From: Flavobacterium psychraerolatum
GTDB taxonomy: Bacteria; Bacteroidota; Bacteroidia; Flavobacteriales; Flavobacteriaceae
Reading direction: 5' to 3'
DNA: 64,000 nt
Assembly (NCBI RefSeq): GCF_025960985.1
Contig: NZ_JAOQMX010000001.1
Coordinates: 62,001-126,000 of the forward strand
Made by a program: the position numbers and the translations under genes. Positions 43,876 through 53,122 of this stretch are shown piece after piece (the first letter of the stretch is position 1; the number at the start of each line of letters is the position of its first letter). A model generated the notes under the pieces. It saw only the letters and a program-made list of their open reading frames with translations, did no database searches and was not told the origin of the DNA.

Positions 43876-46800
43876 ATGAAAAAATTACTTTTTTTATTCA
43901 TTCTTTCGTCTAGTTTCATTTTATTTTCTCAAACTAAGGGAGAAATCTCGATCAGCTGGCTTGACAAAACTGAAATGAATTATGGAACAACAAAAATAAA
44001 TATACCGCAGTTTTCTGGAAATAACTTCAGGTATGATACTAGCAACAAAACCATCGATTACACTCTACCTCTACCAGAGAACATACGTTACGATGATAAT
44101 TACACTCAAATAACGAATATCCAATACGAGGCTATCGCAAATGAACAATTAGGTCAGCTTGACCTCAAAAATATCCCTAATAAAATAACAACTAAGATTA
44201 TAACAACTCTATCAAGAGACATAACTCAGTCGTTTCTTTCAATATCACCAATTATCAAAGATGGATTTGGATATAAAAGAATAACATCCCTTACTTACAT
44301 TCTATTTCCTCAAAATGAAATTAGAACACTGTACAAACAAACGTCTAAAACTAGCACCACGAAGGCAATTACAAATTCTGTATTAGCAAATGGCGACTGG
44401 TATCGATTCTATGTTGAAAAATCGGGTGTTTATAAAATCAGTAAAACATTTTTACAGCAACTAGGTTTAAATCTGAATACTGTTGACCCAAAAAAAATAA
44501 AAATATTTGGTAATGGAGGAAGGATGCTCCCATTATCAAACAAAATATACTATCCAAACGATCTAACAGAAAACGCTATTCAAATTATTGGCGAAGACGA
44601 TGGTAAATTTGACAATGGAGACTTCATACTATTTTATGCTGAAGGTACTGACACTTGGAACGTAGAGAGCAACACCTTTGTGAATCTTTTTGAAAACAAG
44701 TCCTATTATTATATAACCACACAAGGAGATAACGGAAAACGAATCCCTGAAGAGTCACAACCAACCGGATCTTCAACATTATCCATAAGTACATTTGATG
44801 ATATTCAATTTCACGAAGTTGACCTCTATAATATCGCCAATATAGGAAGACAGTGGTTTGGAGAATCATTTGAGATAAAAAACATTCAAGAATTTTCATT
44901 TGACTTTCCTAATATTGAAACAACAGTACCAGTATCCATAAAAATAGCCGCTGGAGCCGCAGCTTTTACCCCAACATCTTTCAGAATACAAGCAAACGAA
45001 ATAGAGGTTGGATCATTAAATTTAGCCCCATTAACCACTACCAATACCGATATCCAATATACTTATAACGACTTTAGCGGTACCTTCACAGGGAAAGAAA
45101 ACATAAAAATAAAACTTACCTTCGATAACAATAGTGTAGCAGGTTCTAAAGGCTACCTTGACTACATTCAACTTTCCGCTACAAGAGAACTAAAATCCAA
45201 TGGCAAGCAGTTCCAATTCCAATACAATGCTGCAGCTTCTAAATTAGGAATCGCCCAATATACTATATCAAGTGCAAAAACAGTATCAGAGATCTGGGAC
45301 ATCACTGATATATATAATACGACTAAATATACCAATCCAAATTTAGATTTATTTTCTTTTAAAGTAAATCTAGGGGAAACCAGAAAGTATATGGCGGTTG
45401 ACACAGCCGACTTCTTAACACCTTTAAAAGAAAACAATACTAACGTTGCGAATCAAGACATTAAAGGAACAGTTTTCAATGATGATAAAGGCCAATTTCA
45501 AGATATTGATTATGTAATTATCGCACCTGCTTTCTTAGTAAATCAAGCCGAAAAACTTGCTGCTTTTCACCGATCCTATTCTAAACTAAATACAAAAGTC
45601 ATAACGTTAGAAAAGATATACCAAGAGTTTTCCTCGGGTAAGCAAGATATCGCTGCTATTCGAAATTGCGTAAAATATATCTTTCAAAACAGCTCCACCT
45701 TTCCTGTCCGAGACAAATGTGTAAAATATGTCAATCTTTTTGGAGATGCTTCTTATGATTATAAAAGCAAAGTAGCCACAAATACAAACATTGTACCTAT
45801 TTATCATGCGTTGCGAGGCAATACCTTAGGTGAGTCTTCATTTGCTTCAGACGACTTTTTTTGTTATATGGATGAAGACGAAGGTAATATCACCAATTCT
45901 TTTGGAGGAATCGATATTGCAGTAGGAAGAATGCTAATAGCAGACAATAAACAGGCCGAAGAAATGGTTAACAAAGTACTCGAGTATTACGACACCAGCT
46001 CTTATGGAAGTTGGAGAAATAATTTCATGATGATTTCTGATGATTCAGACAAATCATCAGATGCTAGTTTACAATTTAGGCAAAATAGATTATCAGACAC
46101 AATCAGCAGTAAAAAACCTTTTCTAAATGCAGATAAAATACTATTAGATTCGTACACTCAAGAAACATCAGCAGGTGGTAATCGATATCCAAAAGCAAGA
46201 ACAGATTTATTCAATGCCTTTGAAAAAGGAGCCTTGTTTGTAAACTACTTAGGACATGGAGGAGAAGACGGCCTTTCTGGAGAACGAATTTGGGAAAAAT
46301 CAGATGGGCAAAACTTAAGTAATCAATACAAATACCCACTTTTTGTGACGATAACTTGCGACTTTTCTCGCTTTGACAACCCAAACAAGCCAACTGCTGG
46401 TGAATTTGTATATTGGAACCCAAAAGGAGGTGCCATTGCGATGATAACAACCATTCGTTCGATTTCTCAAACCCCAGCCGAAAACTTCAATGACAACCTC
46501 TTCTCCTATTTACTATCTTATGATTCAAACCAATACACATCAATAGCAGAAGCATTACGACTAGCAAAAAACCACACCCCTAGCTCTTCCTCAAATGTTG
46601 TTTTTTACATAGGAGATCCAGCACTTACATTAGCAATACCTAAACCTACCATTTTATTAACTAAAGTAAATGACGTACCTATTACTGAAACATTTGATAA
46701 CTTCAAATCTTTATCAAAAATGAAACTAACAGGTGAAGTGAGAGACGAAAGTAATAATTTACTTTCAAGCTACAATGGTGAGGTTTCTACTAGAATCTTC

Positions 46801-47727
46801 GATAAAACAATCACAAGAACAACACTGAACAATGATGGATTTAGTCCACCAATAAATTTCAACATGTTGGGGGAATCAATTTTTAGAGGAAATGCAACCA
46901 TCACTAATGGACAATTTGAATTTAGTTTTATCGTGCCTCGTGATATCCGAATCCCTTTAGGCAATGGAAAAGTCAGCTTTTACGGAACAAAAAATCTAGA
47001 ACTAGAAGATAAAGCAGGTCAAAATACAAGTATCATGATTGGAGGAGTAAATGAAGATGCTCCTGAGGACAATATAAGTCCAATTGTAAAGTTATATATG
47101 AATGATGAAACGTTTGTCTCTGGCGGAATCACCAACTCATCTCCAATTATACTTGCTATATTAGAAGATGAAAATGGAATAAATACCGCAAGTGGAATAG
47201 GACATGACATCACAGCAGTTTTGGACGGTAACGAAAGTGCACCTTATGTATTAAATGATTATTACCAAACCAATTTAGATGATTACACCAAGGGATCATT
47301 ACGATTTCCACTACGTGATATTGCACCTGGATTGCATACAATTACATTTAAAGCCTGGGATGTATACAATAATCCTACCATAACAGAAATTCAATTTTTA
47401 ATGGTAGGGGACGAAGCAATAACATTAACCAATGTTCTTAACTACCCTAATCCATTTGTAAATTATACTGAATTTTGGTTTACACATAATAGACCTTTTG
47501 AACCTTTAGAAGTTCAAATTCAAGTGTACACAATAACTGGAAAAGTAGTTTGGACAAAAAACCAAATTATCACAACAGATGGTTTTTTATCGAAAGAGAT
47601 AACATGGAACGGAAAAGATGATTTTGGAAATAAAATAGGAAAAGGTGTTTACGTTTATAAATTGACCGTCAAATCAAGCCTAACGAATAAAAAGGCTGAA
47701 AAAATAGAAAAACTTGTTATACTTTAA
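43876..47727 (+). CDS. porU: Type IX secretion system sortase PorU
   Basis: 1283 residues. A signal peptide (MKKLLFLFILSSSFILFSQ) leads a long beta-rich N-terminal region and a gingipain-like (C25) cysteine-peptidase domain: the His region is NYLGHGGEDGLSGERIW (near 793) and the Cys region FVTITCDFSRFDNP (near 828). The C-terminus ends in NYPNPFVNYTEFWF and a sorting-like module. PorU removes the C-terminal signal of T9SS cargo on the cell surface and links the cargo to the membrane or releases it. It works with PorV, whose gene follows 39 bases downstream. Confidence 0.93.
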   Translation: MKKLLFLFILSSSFILFSQTKGEISISWLDKTEMNYGTTKINIPQFSGNNFRYDTSNKTIDYTLPLPENIRYDDNYTQITNIQYEAIANEQLGQLDLKNIPNKITTKIITTLSRDITQSFLSISPIIKDGFGYKRITSLTYILFPQNEIRTLYKQTSKTSTTKAITNSVLANGDWYRFYVEKSGVYKISKTFLQQLGLNLNTVDPKKIKIFGNGGRMLPLSNKIYYPNDLTENAIQIIGEDDGKFDNGDFILFYAEGTDTWNVESNTFVNLFENKSYYYITTQGDNGKRIPEESQPTGSSTLSISTFDDIQFHEVDLYNIANIGRQWFGESFEIKNIQEFSFDFPNIETTVPVSIKIAAGAAAFTPTSFRIQANEIEVGSLNLAPLTTTNTDIQYTYNDFSGTFTGKENIKIKLTFDNNSVAGSKGYLDYIQLSATRELKSNGKQFQFQYNAAASKLGIAQYTISSAKTVSEIWDITDIYNTTKYTNPNLDLFSFKVNLGETRKYMAVDTADFLTPLKENNTNVANQDIKGTVFNDDKGQFQDIDYVIIAPAFLVNQAEKLAAFHRSYSKLNTKVITLEKIYQEFSSGKQDIAAIRNCVKYIFQNSSTFPVRDKCVKYVNLFGDASYDYKSKVATNTNIVPIYHALRGNTLGESSFASDDFFCYMDEDEGNITNSFGGIDIAVGRMLIADNKQAEEMVNKVLEYYDTSSYGSWRNNFMMISDDSDKSSDASLQFRQNRLSDTISSKKPFLNADKILLDSYTQETSAGGNRYPKARTDLFNAFEKGALFVNYLGHGGEDGLSGERIWEKSDGQNLSNQYKYPLFVTITCDFSRFDNPNKPTAGEFVYWNPKGGAIAMITTIRSISQTPAENFNDNLFSYLLSYDSNQYTSIAEALRLAKNHTPSSSSNVVFYIGDPALTLAIPKPTILLTKVNDVPITETFDNFKSLSKMKLTGEVRDESNNLLSSYNGEVSTRIFDKTITRTTLNNDGFSPPINFNMLGESIFRGNATITNGQFEFSFIVPRDIRIPLGNGKVSFYGTKNLELEDKAGQNTSIMIGGVNEDAPEDNISPIVKLYMNDETFVSGGITNSSPIILAILEDENGINTASGIGHDITAVLDGNESAPYVLNDYYQTNLDDYTKGSLRFPLRDIAPGLHTITFKAWDVYNNPTITEIQFLMVGDEAITLTNVLNYPNPFVNYTEFWFTHNRPFEPLEVQIQVYTITGKVVWTKNQIITTDGFLSKEITWNGKDDFGNKIGKGVYVYKLTVKSSLTNKKAEKIEKLVIL

Positions 47728-47743
47728 TAAAATACTATATTTG
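47714..47743 (+). promoter_or_regulatory. Promoter of porV, partly inside the end of porU
   Basis: TTG at 47714-47716, exactly 19 bases, TATATTTG at 47736-47743. The first half lies in the porU coding sequence, which ends at 47727. Transcription would start near 47750. Confidence 0.75.
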
Positions 47744-47766
47744 TCAAATAAATTTTTATGTTAAAA

Positions 47767-48924
47767 ATGAAAAAAATAATACTTTTTACTAGCTGTTTAC
47801 TAGCATTTTGGAGCGGAAAAGCTCAATACAACAATGTAATAACGACAGGAGTACCATTTTTAATGGTTTCAGCTGACGCAAGGGCTGCAGGTATGGCTGA
47901 CATTGGTGTCGCTACATCATCAGATGCTTTTTCTCAACAATGGAATCCTGCTAAATATGCTTTTGCTACAGACCAACAAGGTGTTTCTATAAGCTATACT
48001 CCCTATCTAACTGATTTGGCAAATGACATTGCACTTGGGCAACTTACCTATTATAATAGAATAAATGAACGCTCAGCTTTTGCAACTAGTTTACGTTATT
48101 TTAGCTTTGGTGAAATTGAACTCCGACAAACCGGAGACCCTAATGAAGTAACTAGAAAAGTATCACCTAGTGAATTAGCTCTTGACGGATCCTATTCTCT
48201 TAAATTAAGTGAAACTTTCTCTATGGCAGTAGCCGGAAGATATATTCGCTCAGCTCTAAAAGTACCCGATGTCAATAATGATGCAACGGCCGCAAGTACC
48301 TTTGCAATAGATATAGCTGGTTTTTATCAATCGGAAGAAATGGCCTACAACGATTTCAACGGGAGATGGAGAGGTGGATTTAACATTCAAAATTTAGGTC
48401 CAAAAATCAGTTATGACAATAATAACCTTAGCTCGAACTTTTTACCTGCAAACTTAAAAGTAGGTGGTGGTTTTGATTTTATTTTTGATGACTATAATAA
48501 AGTAGCCCTTAATTTAGAATTCAACAAATTATTAGTTCCAACACCACAATTTGCAAGTACCGATACACAAGCAGAAACAGATCAAAAAAAAGAAGATTAC
48601 CGCAACATCAGTTGGACTTCTGGAATTTTCAAATCTTTTGGAGATGCTCCAGGGGGCGTAAGTGAAGAATTAAAAGAAATAACATATGCTGCAGGTGCTG
48701 AGTATACCTACCAAGATTCGTTTGCAATGCGTATGGGCTATTTTAACGAAAGCGCCATGAAAGGTAATAGAAAATATTTCTCATTGGGTGCAGGATTCAA
48801 ATACACCACAGTTAAAATTGATGTTTCCTATCTATTTTCTGCATCGAAAATAAAAAATCCATTAGAAAATACGTTACGTTTTTCTCTTACACTAAATTTT
48901 GGCGATAAATACGAAGAATATTAG
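47767..48924 (+). CDS. porV: Type IX secretion outer-membrane protein PorV (LptO)
   Basis: 385 residues from the ATG at 47767, chosen over 47758 because the predicted transcript starts at about 47750 and because it gives a clean signal peptide (MKKIILFTSCLLAFWSGKAQ). The mature protein is a FadL-like beta-barrel, beginning NNVITTGVPFLMVSADARAAGMADIGVATS and ending in a C-terminal barrel strand FSLTLNF. PorV binds the C-terminal signals of T9SS cargo and hands them to PorU. It has its own promoter in addition to any read-through from porU. Confidence 0.95.
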   Translation: MKKIILFTSCLLAFWSGKAQYNNVITTGVPFLMVSADARAAGMADIGVATSSDAFSQQWNPAKYAFATDQQGVSISYTPYLTDLANDIALGQLTYYNRINERSAFATSLRYFSFGEIELRQTGDPNEVTRKVSPSELALDGSYSLKLSETFSMAVAGRYIRSALKVPDVNNDATAASTFAIDIAGFYQSEEMAYNDFNGRWRGGFNIQNLGPKISYDNNNLSSNFLPANLKVGGGFDFIFDDYNKVALNLEFNKLLVPTPQFASTDTQAETDQKKEDYRNISWTSGIFKSFGDAPGGVSEELKEITYAAGAEYTYQDSFAMRMGYFNESAMKGNRKYFSLGAGFKYTTVKIDVSYLFSASKIKNPLENTLRFSLTLNFGDKYEEY

Positions 48925-48944
48925 TCTCTAATTTCACAAATTAT

Positions 48945-48987
48945 AAAAAATCCAAATTTCTTTAAAATGAAATTTGGATTTTTTTTA
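48945..48987 (+). terminator. Intrinsic terminator after porV
   Basis: Stem AAAAAATCCAAATTTC (48945-48960) with GAAATTTGGATTTTTT (48969-48984), loop of eight bases, then T run. Confidence 0.93.
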
Positions 48988-48998
48988 TATCTTTAAGC

Positions 48999-49481
48999 AT
49001 GAAAAAAATTAGCATAAATACTGAATTTACGGTATTTGAAAACATTCAAGAAATACCACAAAAAACACAAGAATTACTAGAACTAGCAATTGCCATTAGA
49101 AAGAAAGCATACGCTCCTTATTCCAACTTTAGAGTTGGAGCTGCACTACTGTTAGACAACGGGAAAGTAGTTTTAGGATCAAATCAGGAAAATGCAGCAT
49201 ATCCATCGGGACTATGTGCAGAAAGAGTCGCTATTTTTCAAGCAGGAGCATTATATCCAGAAGCAATAATTAAAATGATTGTTATTACTGCAGCATCGGA
49301 TCAGAATACAACAACAACTCCTATCCCTCCTTGTGGTGCCTGTAGACAATCTATTGCTGAATATGAAATTAGACAAAATACTGATATAGAGATTTATTTC
49401 ACAGGAGAAACAGGTGATATTTACAAGTCAGATTCGTTAAAAAACCTACTCCCATTATTATTTAACAAAAACATGTTGTAA
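48999..49481 (+). CDS. cdd: Cytidine deaminase
   Basis: 160 residues. The zinc site of tetrameric cytidine deaminases is complete: SGLCAERVAIFQAG (Cys and catalytic Glu) and PPCGACRQ (two Cys). The APYSNFRVGAALL substrate-binding segment precedes it. It deaminates cytidine and deoxycytidine in pyrimidine salvage. It is about 30 residues longer at the N-terminus than the minimal enzyme, which is usual in this group. The porV terminator lies only 11 bases upstream, so its promoter must be very close or it relies on read-through. Confidence 0.95.
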   Translation: MKKISINTEFTVFENIQEIPQKTQELLELAIAIRKKAYAPYSNFRVGAALLLDNGKVVLGSNQENAAYPSGLCAERVAIFQAGALYPEAIIKMIVITAASDQNTTTTPIPPCGACRQSIAEYEIRQNTDIEIYFTGETGDIYKSDSLKNLLPLLFNKNML

Positions 49482-49624
49482 TAATACTAAAAATGAGCAT
49501 TAAAATTTTAGTTCTTAACTCTAATGTTCTATTTTTGCAATTCGCAATTCTGTACCATTACACTATTTTGCGACAAGATCACAATTGACAATACAATAAA
49601 AACTTTAGCAAAAGAATAATCTAG

Positions 49625-50623
49625 ATGAAAGAAGTTACAAAAGAGGTTTATTTGAAGTGGTACGAAGACATGCTACTTTGGAGAAAGTTTGAGGACAAAC
49701 TTGCAGCATTATACATTCAACAAAAAGTTAGAGGTTTTCTACACTTGTATAATGGTCAAGAAGCAGTATTAGCGGGTGCATTACATGCAATGGATTTGAC
49801 TAAAGATAAAATGATTACTGCTTATAGAAATCACGTACAGCCTATCGGTATGGGTGTTGACCCAAGAAGAGTAATGGCAGAACTGATGGGAAAAGTAACA
49901 GGTACTTCCAAAGGTATGGGAGGATCAATGCATATTTTCTCAAAAGAACACCGTTTTTATGGCGGACACGGTATTGTAGGTGGACAAATTCCTGTAGGAG
50001 CCGGATTGGCTTTTGGAGACAAATACAATAATACTGGCGGAGTTACCATGACCTACTTTGGAGATGGAGCTGCCCGTCAAGGTTCTCTACATGAATCTTT
50101 CAACATGGCTATGTTGTGGAAACTACCTGTAGTTTTCATCGTTGAAAACAACGGATATGCTATGGGAACTTCAGTTGAGAGATCTGCAAATCATACAGAT
50201 ATCTGGAAACTAGGTCTAGGATACGAAATGCCTTGTGGACCAGTAGATGGAATGAACCCTGTAAAAGTTGCCGAAGCAATGACTGAAGCTATTGATAGAG
50301 CTCGTCGTGGTGATGGACCAACATTTTTAGAAATGAAAACGTACCGTTACAGAGGACACTCAATGTCTGATGCACAATTGTATCGTTCTAAAGAAGAGGT
50401 TGAAGAATACAAAAAAATTGACCCAATTACACAAATATTAGACGTAATTAAGGATAAAAAATACGCTACAGAAGAACAAATCGCTGCAATTGACCAAAAA
50501 GTAAAAGACAGAGTTCAAGAATGTGTTGACTTTGCTGAAAGTTCTCCTTACCCAGAAGTTCAACAATTGTATGATGTAGTGTACGCACAAGAAGATTATC
50601 CATTTTTACCTCATAAACTATAA
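49625..50623 (+). CDS. pdhA: Pyruvate dehydrogenase E1 component, alpha subunit
   Basis: 332 residues with the thiamine-diphosphate signature GDGAARQGSLHESFNMAMLWKLPVVFIVENN (about 144-174, given by its ends GDGA and NN), AYRNHVQPIGMG and MGGSMHIFS, and the phosphorylation-loop-like YRYRGHSMSD. It decarboxylates pyruvate and transfers the acetyl group to E2. The gene for E2 starts nine bases after its stop. The beta subunit is not in the window and must be elsewhere. A TATTTTTG box at 49530-49537 suggests a leader of about 80 bases, though no TTG was found. Confidence 0.95.
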   Translation: MKEVTKEVYLKWYEDMLLWRKFEDKLAALYIQQKVRGFLHLYNGQEAVLAGALHAMDLTKDKMITAYRNHVQPIGMGVDPRRVMAELMGKVTGTSKGMGGSMHIFSKEHRFYGGHGIVGGQIPVGAGLAFGDKYNNTGGVTMTYFGDGAARQGSLHESFNMAMLWKLPVVFIVENNGYAMGTSVERSANHTDIWKLGLGYEMPCGPVDGMNPVKVAEAMTEAIDRARRGDGPTFLEMKTYRYRGHSMSDAQLYRSKEEVEEYKKIDPITQILDVIKDKKYATEEQIAAIDQKVKDRVQECVDFAESSPYPEVQQLYDVVYAQEDYPFLPHKL

Positions 50624-50631
50624 AATCAATT

Positions 50632-52266
50632 ATGGCAACAATTATAACAATGCCTCGTTTGAGCGATACTATGACGGAAGGAACGGTAGCGACTTGGCTT
50701 AAAAAAGTAGGTGACAAAATAAGCGAAGGGGATATCCTTGCTGAAATTGAAACTGACAAAGCAACAATGGAATTTGAGTCTTTCAACGAAGGAACTCTTT
50801 TGTACATTGGAATTCCAGAAGGAGAAACTGCTCCAATCGACTCTTTATTAGCAATCATCGGTGAAGAAGGTGAAGATGTTTCTGCACTTATTGCAGGTGA
50901 CGCTACTCCCGCTGCTGCTGAAGCTCCCGCAGCTACTGCTGAGGTTACAAAACCAACAGAAACTAAAACTGCTGCTGCTGCTCCAGCTGCATTGCCAGAA
51001 GGAGTTATCGTAGTAACGATGCCTCGTTTAAGCGATACTATGACAGAAGGTACTGTTGCAACTTGGTTGAAAAAAGTAGGTGATGTTATTGCTGAAGGTG
51101 ATATCCTTGCTGAAATCGAAACAGATAAAGCGACAATGGAATTTGAGTCTTTCAACGAAGGAACTCTTTTATATATCGGAATTGAAGAAGGCGATTCTGC
51201 TCCTATTGATAGTTTATTAGCTATCATCGGGCCTGCAGGAACTGACATCTCAGGAATTGCACAAGGTTTCACTGCTGGAGGATCTGCTCCTGCTGCTGCA
51301 ACTGAAGAAGCTAAACCTGCTGCCGCTGCACAAGCTCAAGAGCCTGCTACTACTGTCGCAACTGATGGTGGAAGAATTTTCGCCTCTCCTCTTGCTAAGA
51401 AAATCGCAAGTGATAAAGGTGTTAATTTAGCACAAGTTAAAGGTTCAGGTGAAAATGGACGTATCGTGAAAAGCGATATCGAAAACTTCACTCCTGCTGC
51501 TGCTGCCGCACCTGCCGCACCTGCTCCTGCAAAATCTGAAGCTCCTGCTGCTGCCGCACCAAAATTATTCGTACCTGCTGGAGAAGTAGTTACCGAAGAA
51601 ATTAAAAACTCGCAAATGCGTAAAATCATTGCGAAGCGTTTGGCTGAATCATTATTCACAGCACCTCATTACAACTTAGTAATCGAAGTGACTATGGATG
51701 ATGCAATGAAATCTAGAGTTACCATCAATAGCTTGCCTGATACAAAAGTATCCTTCAACGATATGGTAATAAAAGCTTGTGCATTAGCATTGAAAAAACA
51801 CCCAAAAATAAACTCACAATGGTCTGCTGATGCAATTACAATCAATCACCATGTAAATATTGGTGTTGCTGTTGCTGTAGAAGACGGATTGGTTGTTCCT
51901 GTATTGAAATTCACGGACGCTATGAGTTTATCTCAAATTGGCGCTAGTGTAAGAGATCTTGCTGGAAGAGCTAAAAACAAAAAACTAGGACCTGCAGAAA
52001 TGGAAGGAAGCACTTTTACAGTTTCTAACTTAGGTATGTTTGGTATCACTGAATTCAATTCAATTATCAACCAACCAAACTCTGCAATCCTTTCTGTTGG
52101 AGCAATTGTTGAAAAACCAGTTGTTAAAAACGGACAAATTGTAGTAGGAAACACTATGATGCTTTCACTAGCTTGCGACCACCGTACGATCGATGGAGCA
52201 ACTGGAGCACAGTTCTTACAAACATTGAAACAATACATTGAAAACCCAGTTACTATGCTTGCATAA
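50632..52266 (+). CDS. pdhC: Dihydrolipoamide acetyltransferase (E2) with two lipoyl domains
   Basis: 544 residues: two lipoyl domains (about 1-80 and 125-205), each with the lipoylated Lys in EIETDKATMEFES, an Ala/Pro-rich linker, a peripheral-subunit-binding domain (FASPLAKKIASDKGVNLAQVKGSGENGRI, about 242-270), a second Ala/Pro linker and a catalytic CAT domain ending with the active-site LACDHRTIDGATGAQFL (about 515). It transfers acetyl from E1 to CoA. The two lipoyl domains are near-identical, and their coding DNA forms a direct repeat at 50650-50875 and 51019-51244 (offset 369). A strong terminator follows. Confidence 0.95.
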   Translation: MATIITMPRLSDTMTEGTVATWLKKVGDKISEGDILAEIETDKATMEFESFNEGTLLYIGIPEGETAPIDSLLAIIGEEGEDVSALIAGDATPAAAEAPAATAEVTKPTETKTAAAAPAALPEGVIVVTMPRLSDTMTEGTVATWLKKVGDVIAEGDILAEIETDKATMEFESFNEGTLLYIGIEEGDSAPIDSLLAIIGPAGTDISGIAQGFTAGGSAPAAATEEAKPAAAAQAQEPATTVATDGGRIFASPLAKKIASDKGVNLAQVKGSGENGRIVKSDIENFTPAAAAAPAAPAPAKSEAPAAAAPKLFVPAGEVVTEEIKNSQMRKIIAKRLAESLFTAPHYNLVIEVTMDDAMKSRVTINSLPDTKVSFNDMVIKACALALKKHPKINSQWSADAITINHHVNIGVAVAVEDGLVVPVLKFTDAMSLSQIGASVRDLAGRAKNKKLGPAEMEGSTFTVSNLGMFGITEFNSIINQPNSAILSVGAIVEKPVVKNGQIVVGNTMMLSLACDHRTIDGATGAQFLQTLKQYIENPVTMLA

Positions 52267-52286
52267 TCTCTGAGTCATTACAATAA

Positions 52287-52324
52287 ACAAACCCCGTTAG
52301 GTCTGACTTAACGGGGTTTTGTGT
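52287..52324 (+). terminator. Intrinsic terminator after pdhC
   Basis: Perfect 11-bp stem AAACCCCGTTA/TAACGGGGTTT (52289-52299 and 52309-52319), nine-base loop, T-rich tail. Confidence 0.93.
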
Positions 52325-52342
52325 TTTATAATTTGATCAAAA

Positions 52343-52452
52343 TTAGGAGCAGAAAATTTGTTTTCATCAGAAAGTTGGGCTCCCGCTTTACGCTGTATCT
52401 TGTGGGGGCAAAAGCCAAGCCCCCACAAGGATGCCGCTTCAATCGGGGCTAA
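52343..52452 (+). repeat. 3' hairpin element, copy B
   Basis: Starts TTAGGAGCAGAAAA (as copy A), carries the stem CTTGTGGGGGC/GCCCCCACAAG (52399-52409 and 52419-52429), and ends CCGCTTCAATCGGGGCTA. It lies downstream of pdhC in its orientation, here beyond the terminator. Confidence 0.82.
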
Positions 52453-52491
52453 ATTAGCGCGATTTCGTTCACAAACCAAAGCAACAAAAGT

Positions 52492-53070
52492 TTAGAAATT
52501 ATATCCAATTTTAGCTTGAATATCAGCATAATTTTTTAAATGGTCACAATTACAACCACTCGATTTACTAAAAATAGTATAGTCAAGTCCAAATCCAGCG
52601 GAAAACTCATAACTAAACTTCTTTGCAAAACTGCGTCTGATACCAAAGCTAGGAAGTACTCTAATAGTATTAACGATTCGGATATTATCATCCGATTTAT
52701 AAATCGGAAATCGATTAGCATTAAAAGAAGTCTTCAAGGAAAAGAAATTAGAGCTATTAAATCCAATATTTCTACCCAAACGATTTCTTCTGTCTATTCC
52801 ATAATAAAAGCGTGGTTCAACTACAAAACTGAAAGGTATAATGGTGCCAGAGATCCTAGTATCTGGTGCAATATCATATCTATAAGTCATATAATCAGCA
52901 GCTAATTCGGCACGAAGAGCCCACTTTCTATCCATTTTAAATTCATAAAAGATATCTGCTTTTATAATTCCAAGCTCAACACCGTAGATTTTATCTTCAA
53001 CGCTAATCTCTTGTGCACCAGCAGTTATACCTAATAAAAGAAGTAACAAACCAAAAGTAATTTTTTTCAT
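52492..53070 (-). CDS. Outer-membrane beta-barrel-like protein
   Basis: 192 residues. A signal peptide (MKKITFGLLLLLLGITAGAQ) and alternating aromatic/charged strands ending in a typical C-terminal barrel strand (YADIQAKIGYNF). I do not know a specific family; the pattern of short barrel strands (DYMTYRYDIAPD, FVVEPRFYYGID) fits a small beta-barrel porin-like protein. It is 52 bases downstream of a glycosyltransferase on the same strand and may be cotranscribed with it. Confidence 0.78.
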   Translation of the reverse strand: MKKITFGLLLLLLGITAGAQEISVEDKIYGVELGIIKADIFYEFKMDRKWALRAELAADYMTYRYDIAPDTRISGTIIPFSFVVEPRFYYGIDRRNRLGRNIGFNSSNFFSLKTSFNANRFPIYKSDDNIRIVNTIRVLPSFGIRRSFAKKFSYEFSAGFGLDYTIFSKSSGCNCDHLKNYADIQAKIGYNF

Positions 53071-53122
53071 ATAACAGTTTTAGTATTCAACTGCAAAAAT
53101 ATATTTTATTGATAATAAAAAC

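Noticed and set aside
50466-51272. Minus-strand open frame of 268 codons
   Set aside because: Exact antisense of pdhA and the two lipoyl domains of pdhC; its internal repeats simply mirror the lipoyl duplication.
52297-52479. Minus-strand open frame of 60 codons
   Set aside because: Covers the pdhC terminator and repeat copy B; an artefact of the repeat's hairpin.
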